Source: Chitinophagaceae bacterium (GTDB lineage Bacteria > Bacteroidota > Bacteroidia > Chitinophagales > Chitinophagaceae). From it: a stretch of DNA of 64,000 nt. Shown here one piece after another: positions 60,007 to 64,000 of the stretch. The notes beneath the pieces are model-generated. The model did not search any database and was not told where the DNA came from. It saw only the letters and a list, made by a program, of their open reading frames with translations. Numbering within the stretch: position 1 is the stretch's first letter; every line of letters begins with the position of its first letter. The stretch is from NCBI GenBank assembly GCA_028288595.1, contig JAQBNK010000038.1:1-64000 (forward strand), written 5' to 3'. Position numbers and translations under genes: made by a program.

Positions 60007-63000
60007 TTAAAATCCAACGTTTATTCCGAAAGTGACTGTCCTTGATTTAGGATAACCAGCATAATCGAATCCACGAGAGGGAACTCCATTTCCCTGGTAA
60101 TTTCCGTGGTCAACGTTAATTTCTGGATCCAACCCTGTATAATCTGTAATTAAGAATAGATTTTGGCCTGATACTGATGCAGTTAATGATCTGATAACCT
60201 TGTTGTTTACGGGAATGTTATAACTGATAACTGCATTTGACAACCTGATAAAATCGCCTTTCTCAAGGAATCTTGTAGAAACACTTCCAGGATTAATAGG
60301 GTCTTCGTTACTGTTAGCCACATCATAAGTAATATTATGAGCCGTCTTGATACTGCCTTTTAAGAATAAAGCATTAGCTGTATTGTTGTAAACGTAAAAC
60401 CCTCTTGAAGTATTCATAAATATATTGGCACTCCACCTTCCGTATGAGAAATTATTACTTAAACCGGCAATGAAAGTAGGCAGTGCGCTTCCCAGTAACT
60501 GATCTTGAGACCCGTTAGCATACCTCGCATCTCCATTCCCGTTAAAGCCGAGGAATACTGGCATTTTGAATGTAAATAATGGATACCCATTGGCAAAGGT
60601 TTGCGCATATGCACCAGTTAAACCTTGCCCGTTTACCTGGCCTGTATTAACTACTACATTAAAATCCTTCAATTCATTATGCAGGAAGGTCATGTTATAA
60701 CTTATATCCCATGTAAACTTATGGCCCCGCAGTGCCGCATAATTGAAACTAAATTCTAATCCTTTGTTTACAACATATCCGGGCAAATTAGAAAAAAAGT
60801 AGGTAGAAGCACTGAATCCACCTGGTACCGGCCCATAGAAAAGAAGGTTCTTTCTTCTGGTATAATAGTAGTCAATCGTTCCTGATAATCGGTTACCTTT
60901 TGTAGTGTAATCCAGACCTACACCTGTTGTTGTAGCTTCTTCCCATTTCAAATCTTTATTACCCTGGTGAACTAACTGAGTCTCGAGATTACCAGAGTTT
61001 CCAAGATATTTTTGCTGAAGATCAATTGCATCGTATGTACCCAGCCCATCCTGGCTACCTAATTTTCCGTAGTTAGCCCGTAAGCTAAAGTCGCTAAATA
61101 TTGTTCCTAAAGATTTAGCAGCAAACTGCTCCCCTAGCAATCTCCATTTGGCTGCGAAGGCAGGAAATGTACCATACTTGTTATTGGCACCAAATTTAGA
61201 AGAGCCATCAACCCTTACTGTTGCAGTAAGTAAATACTTGTCGTTTATGGTATAATTTATCCGGCCAAAAAATGACTGCAGATCAGCTCTTGAGTAGTAA
61301 GGAAGATATGCGGCTTTTTGATTTTTGAAATTGTTTATGTCCTGGATATATACATCACTAATTTTTACTACGGGTGTAGTTAAGCCCCATCCTACCCTGC
61401 CCGAACCTTCATTATCCGTTCTCTGAAAAGAATACCCCGCTACCGCATTAATTTCTTGTCTCCCAATTACATTGTTATAAGTAATCGTGTGTTCAATTAA
61501 TGTTGTTTTTAGATTGTTATCCTGATAAACAGCCCGGCCATTTCCATTGATCGAGTTACCATAATCCACTCCGAAAACGTTGGTGGTACCCCCGGCCATT
61601 GCACTGCTTAATCGTGGATCAGCAAAAGACTTCCTGAGGCTTTTTAACTGATCATAACCGAAAGTTGCTTTATAAGTAAGCCCGCTTACAATTTCATAGC
61701 TCGCACTCAGGTTAGTCAGATAACGGTTTACATTATCATGATCAGTATAATATGCTAACAACGCAGCAGGATTTCTGTTCCCGTCGCCTGGATCAAAAAA
61801 AGTACCGTCTTTATTAAAAACGGGGTAGGTTGGATTGAAAGTAATCGCTGCCCCAATTAAACTTCCCTGGTAACCTGCATTATTAGTATTTGGAGCATAT
61901 TCATTTTTTACATTAGATGCAGTGAATGTTGCATCAAACCTCAATCTGTCTTTCATGAATTTTTGAGAAAAATTCACCCGGCCTGTTAATCTTTTTAATC
62001 CGCTGTTTCTTATAATTCCTTTTTGATCATCATAAGAACCACTCAAACGTAAAGCAGTTGTTTTTCTTGCGAAGCCCCAGCCCAGATTATAGTTTTGAGA
62101 TATCCCTGTTTGAAAGATTTCATCCTGCCAGTCGGTATTAGCGCCTTTATCAACAAGCAAAACTGCTGCTGCCGCATCTGAAGGACTTGTGCCTGCATCA
62201 ATATTAGCTTTTTTAACAGCAGCTAAAAAATCCGGGCCGTTTAAAAGATCGTACCTGCTGGCACGTTTTGAAACGCTGGTAGAAGCATTAAATGTAAAAG
62301 CGCCTTTTTGTCCCTTTCCGCTTTTAGTCGTAATAATAATTACTCCATTGGCACCCCGTGATCCATAAATCGCAGCGGAAGACGCATCTTTTAATATACT
62401 GATGCTTTCAATATCATTCGGGTTCAGGAAAAGCAATGGGTTTTTAGGCGTAGAGCTCCCTTCAATACCGCTTGCAGAACCGGACAAACCTCCACCGGAA
62501 AGTGGAACTCCATCTACTACATATAGAGGATCATTATTTCCCCTGATAGAAGAGGTACCGCGTATATTTATTGTTGAAGATGCACCAGGTTCGCCACTAG
62601 AAGGGGTTACTACAACTCCCGGGGTACGTCCCTGGAAAAGCTGTTCAGGTGTAGAAATTACTCCTTTATTAAAATCTTTCGGAGTAATTGAAGCAACAGA
62701 ACCTGTAGCATCTTTTACTCTGCGGGTTCCATAACCGACAACTACTATGTCGCTTAAATTCGATGAAGTTGCAGTCATTATTGAGCTGACAGAACTTTTA
62801 CCATCGATATTAATTTCCTGGTTAGCAAAACCAACTGAAGAAACGGATAATGACCTGGTATTAGCAGGTACAGTCAATGTAAAATTTCCGTTAGCATCGG
62901 TAGTAGTACCACGAGTAGTGCCTTTAACAGTTACAGATGCCGCAGGAACTCCATTTCCCCTGTCATCTGTAATTCTTCCTGAAACTGTTCTGGTTTGCGC

Positions 63001-63072
63001 CCCGGCATTAAGTGCAATAACGAAGGCGAAGATGCACATAAGGGCAGCTTGTAGGAGTTGAAATTTCCTCAT
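60007..63072 (-). CDS. SusC/RagA-family TonB-dependent outer-membrane transporter
   Basis: A 1,021-residue transporter. It has a signal peptide ending near LNAGAQT, a CarboxypepD-regulatory-like domain (TVSGRITDDRGNGVPAAS ... SVSSVGFANQEINI), the SusC plug (VVVGYGTRRVKDATGS, NPLYVVDGVPL and SISILKDASSAAIYGSRGAN) and then a barrel of about 800 residues ending with a terminal Phe (FGINVGF). It imports oligomeric nutrients with energy from TonB. The region upstream contains a LacI-type palindrome, a -7 box and a second palindrome in the leader, so it is probably induced by substrate. Confidence 0.96.
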   Translation of the reverse strand: MRKFQLLQAALMCIFAFVIALNAGAQTRTVSGRITDDRGNGVPAASVTVKGTTRGTTTDANGNFTLTVPANTRSLSVSSVGFANQEINIDGKSSVSSIMTATSSNLSDIVVVGYGTRRVKDATGSVASITPKDFNKGVISTPEQLFQGRTPGVVVTPSSGEPGASSTINIRGTSSIRGNNDPLYVVDGVPLSGGGLSGSASGIEGSSTPKNPLLFLNPNDIESISILKDASSAAIYGSRGANGVIIITTKSGKGQKGAFTFNASTSVSKRASRYDLLNGPDFLAAVKKANIDAGTSPSDAAAAVLLVDKGANTDWQDEIFQTGISQNYNLGWGFARKTTALRLSGSYDDQKGIIRNSGLKRLTGRVNFSQKFMKDRLRFDATFTASNVKNEYAPNTNNAGYQGSLIGAAITFNPTYPVFNKDGTFFDPGDGNRNPAALLAYYTDHDNVNRYLTNLSASYEIVSGLTYKATFGYDQLKSLRKSFADPRLSSAMAGGTTNVFGVDYGNSINGNGRAVYQDNNLKTTLIEHTITYNNVIGRQEINAVAGYSFQRTDNEGSGRVGWGLTTPVVKISDVYIQDINNFKNQKAAYLPYYSRADLQSFFGRINYTINDKYLLTATVRVDGSSKFGANNKYGTFPAFAAKWRLLGEQFAAKSLGTIFSDFSLRANYGKLGSQDGLGTYDAIDLQQKYLGNSGNLETQLVHQGNKDLKWEEATTTGVGLDYTTKGNRLSGTIDYYYTRRKNLLFYGPVPGGFSASTYFFSNLPGYVVNKGLEFSFNYAALRGHKFTWDISYNMTFLHNELKDFNVVVNTGQVNGQGLTGAYAQTFANGYPLFTFKMPVFLGFNGNGDARYANGSQDQLLGSALPTFIAGLSNNFSYGRWSANIFMNTSRGFYVYNNTANALFLKGSIKTAHNITYDVANSNEDPINPGSVSTRFLEKGDFIRLSNAVISYNIPVNNKVIRSLTASVSGQNLFLITDYTGLDPEINVDHGNYQGNGVPSRGFDYAGYPKSRTVTFGINVGF

Positions 63073-63101
63073 ATTAGCAAGCGTTTTGATTGTTTAACTA
63101 T

Positions 63102-63120
63102 ATGTGTACTAAGTACACAT
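63102..63120. promoter_or_regulatory. 19-bp perfect palindrome in the susC leader
   Basis: ATGTGTACT-A-AGTACACAT: two 9-bp arms around one base, 30-48 bp before the susC start. If the -7 box at 63190 is used, the palindrome is within the 5' untranslated region, so it could act as a DNA operator or as a hairpin in the RNA. Confidence 0.6.
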
Positions 63121-63189
63121 TGTTGATTAATTGATGTTAAAACTATACTTATGAAATTTAAAATCCAAATTTTTATAGCAATTAGTTAA

Positions 63190-63224
63190 CAAAAATATCC
63201 CTGTGTTTATCTTATACATCACAA
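63190..63224 (-). promoter_or_regulatory. Candidate susC promoter
   Basis: On the minus strand TATTTTTG (63190-63197) matches the -7 consensus TAnnTTTG fully. A TTG at 63222-63224 could be the -33 element, with a 24-bp spacer that is slightly long. The start would be near 63183, giving a leader of about 110 nt. The LacI-type operator is 6 bp upstream of this promoter. Confidence 0.45.
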
Positions 63225-63230
63225 GGCAAC

Positions 63231-63244
63231 CGCAATCGATTGCG
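63231..63244. promoter_or_regulatory. LacI-family operator upstream of susC (CGCAATCGATTGCG)
   Basis: A perfect 14-bp palindrome with a central CG and the CGCAA/TTGCG arms typical of sites bound by LacI/GalR-family regulators. It lies between the gldH stop and the susC promoter. No lacI-type gene is in the window, so the regulator is elsewhere. Placement just upstream of the -33 element allows either activation or repression. Confidence 0.65.
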
Positions 63245-63255
63245 TGCTGCATGGG

Positions 63256-63720
63256 CTATTGATTAATCTTTTGGATGCGAATACCGGCATTCATCACATT
63301 AAGAAGTGGGTCTTCCCGCATGATGTGCTGAAGCCTGAACGTATAACTTCCCTTATTAAGTTTTATCGGCTGCGGAGAAAATAAGATCCGATGCTCATAT
63401 ATATCATCCATACCAGCGCCTAACCACTTATTATTATCGGCAAGCGTAAACTCACGGTTGATAGTATATGAAGAATCTGGCGCCTGTATATGTAACTGTA
63501 ACCAGATGTTTTTAAAATGATAAGCATCCGTATGTCTTAATACCAGGAAAAGCTGGTAAGCGGATGCGGTATCCTGAACTTCAAACTTGAAAGCGGGGGT
63601 TTCGGAGGATAGCCATTCATGTTTGGGAAATGAATGGATTTTTTCAAAGACATCAGAATGGCCGCAGCCTGCCGCGAAAATTAAAAGTGTAAAAAGTAAA
63701 AACAAAGGCTTCATCTTCAT
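63256..63720 (-). CDS. gldH: Gliding motility lipoprotein GldH
   Basis: A 154-residue lipoprotein with lipobox LLIFAAGCGHSDVFEK (Cys19). The GldH pattern is present: SFPKHEWLSSETPAFKFEV, RHTDAYHFKNIWLQLHI, KWLGAGMDDIYEH and FRLQHIMREDPLLNVMNAGI. GldH is needed for gliding in Flavobacterium johnsoniae and is conserved in many non-gliding Bacteroidota. It starts 3 bp after the yicC-family gene, so the two form an operon. A second ATG two codons in is equally possible. Confidence 0.93.
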   Translation of the reverse strand: MKMKPLFLLFTLLIFAAGCGHSDVFEKIHSFPKHEWLSSETPAFKFEVQDTASAYQLFLVLRHTDAYHFKNIWLQLHIQAPDSSYTINREFTLADNNKWLGAGMDDIYEHRILFSPQPIKLNKGSYTFRLQHIMREDPLLNVMNAGIRIQKINQ

Positions 63721-63723
63721 TCT

Positions 63724-64000
63724 TTATAAAACATTTAGAACTTGCTCTTTCGCTTTTTCGAGTTCGTCCTTCATCATAATTACATTCTTTTGCACCTCTG
63801 CATCATAAGCCTTGGAACCCGTGGTGTTTATTTCCCTTCCTATTTCCTGCAAAATAAAACTGAGCTTTTTTCCTTTGCTTAATTCCTGCTGCTTCAAAAT
63901 CGAACGAAAATAGTCGCAGTGATTTTTTAATCTTACCTGCTCTTCGCTGATATCTATCTTCTCAATATAATAAATGAGTTCCTGCTCCAGCCGGTTTGGA
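63724..64000 (-). CDS. yicC: YicC-family endoribonuclease, carboxy-terminal part (5' end outside window)
   Basis: On the minus strand an open frame enters from the window edge and runs to TAA at 63724. It reads RLEQELIYYIEKIDISEEQ, RLKNHCDYF, GKKLSFILQEIGREINTTGS and MKDELEKAKEQVLNVL. These are the conserved carboxy-terminal blocks of YicC (with DUF1732), a family including an endoribonuclease that acts on small RNA in E. coli. About 91 codons are seen; the full protein has about 290 residues. Confidence 0.92.
   Translation of the reverse strand, partial: PNRLEQELIYYIEKIDISEEQVRLKNHCDYFRSILKQQELSKGKKLSFILQEIGREINTTGSKAYDAEVQKNVIMMKDELEKAKEQVLNVL

Overview
This window is a stretch of chromosome from a member of the Bacteroidota, most likely the Chitinophagaceae. 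The evidence is a SusC/SusD pair, the gliding lipoprotein GldH, BatD, LytS/LytTR signalling, many secreted proteins with typical signal peptides or lipoboxes, almost no Shine-Dalgarno sequences, and two perfect Bacteroidota-type -7 boxes (TAnnTTTG). It is a gene-dense, moderately AT-rich background. I see no tRNA, rRNA, insertion sequence, prophage or CRISPR array.

Layout. Bases 1-9100 hold the 3' end of uvrA, a single-domain globin, a Tricorn-type protease, and a minus-strand set of M28 peptidase, carboxylesterase-like hydrolase and ElaA-type acetyltransferase. Bases 9180-13200 hold a tightly coupled nucleotidyltransferase-like/phosphoesterase pair, a DUF2442-WYL-like fusion beside a DUF4160 gene broken by one amber codon, and a helical-repeat protein. 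Bases 13200-13810 are non-coding in the usual sense but contain two convergent small transcription units: a probable sRNA, and a unit with a 14-codon ORF that has an unusually strong ribosome binding site. Bases 13810-17411 form a lipoprotein/ATPase/FtsX-like permease operon. Bases 17571-28900 carry a GH3-beta-lactamase fusion, a small lipoprotein, mutL, a PBP4-type DD-peptidase, an M13 peptidase and a phosphoesterase fused to a PQQ-type propeller. Bases 28991-32096 are an envelope-stress-like operon (LiaF-like protein, DUF4288, LytS kinase, LytTR regulator). Then come a DUF3606 miniprotein, an NTF2-like protein, an M48 peptidase, a TPR protein, a ThuA-like protein and the remnant of a VOC (glyoxalase) gene. 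Bases 36358-38969 are an MlaE/MlaF/MlaD lipid-transport operon, followed by an arginase-fold protein with altered metal ligands, BatD and an OmpR-type two-component system.

From 43794 to the end the minus strand is rich in surface and carbohydrate functions: periplasmic trehalase, an outer-membrane barrel with a vanadium-haloperoxidase-like lipoprotein, a GH65 enzyme, two tandem lipoproteins of about 1,100 residues with FG-GAP/ASPIC-UnbV modules, SusD and SusC. Upstream of susC are a perfect 14-bp LacI-type operator, a -7 box, and a 19-bp palindrome in the leader. A terminator separates susCD from the two FG-GAP genes. Trehalase and GH65 plausibly feed alpha-glucosides into metabolism, and the SusCD system is probably under sugar control by a LacI-family regulator outside the window. 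The end of the window is gldH and the 3' part of a yicC-family gene.

A recurring theme is short word-like intergenic repeats, often arranged as hairpins at gene ends. One copy lies inside a coding sequence and one perfect inverted repeat lies directly in front of a start codon. No clearly new defence or biosynthetic system is visible. The best candidates for undescribed biology are the two small units at 13308-13705, the broken DUF4160/DUF2442-WYL-like pair, the degenerate-ATPase export operon, and the operator-controlled SusCD plus FG-GAP locus.
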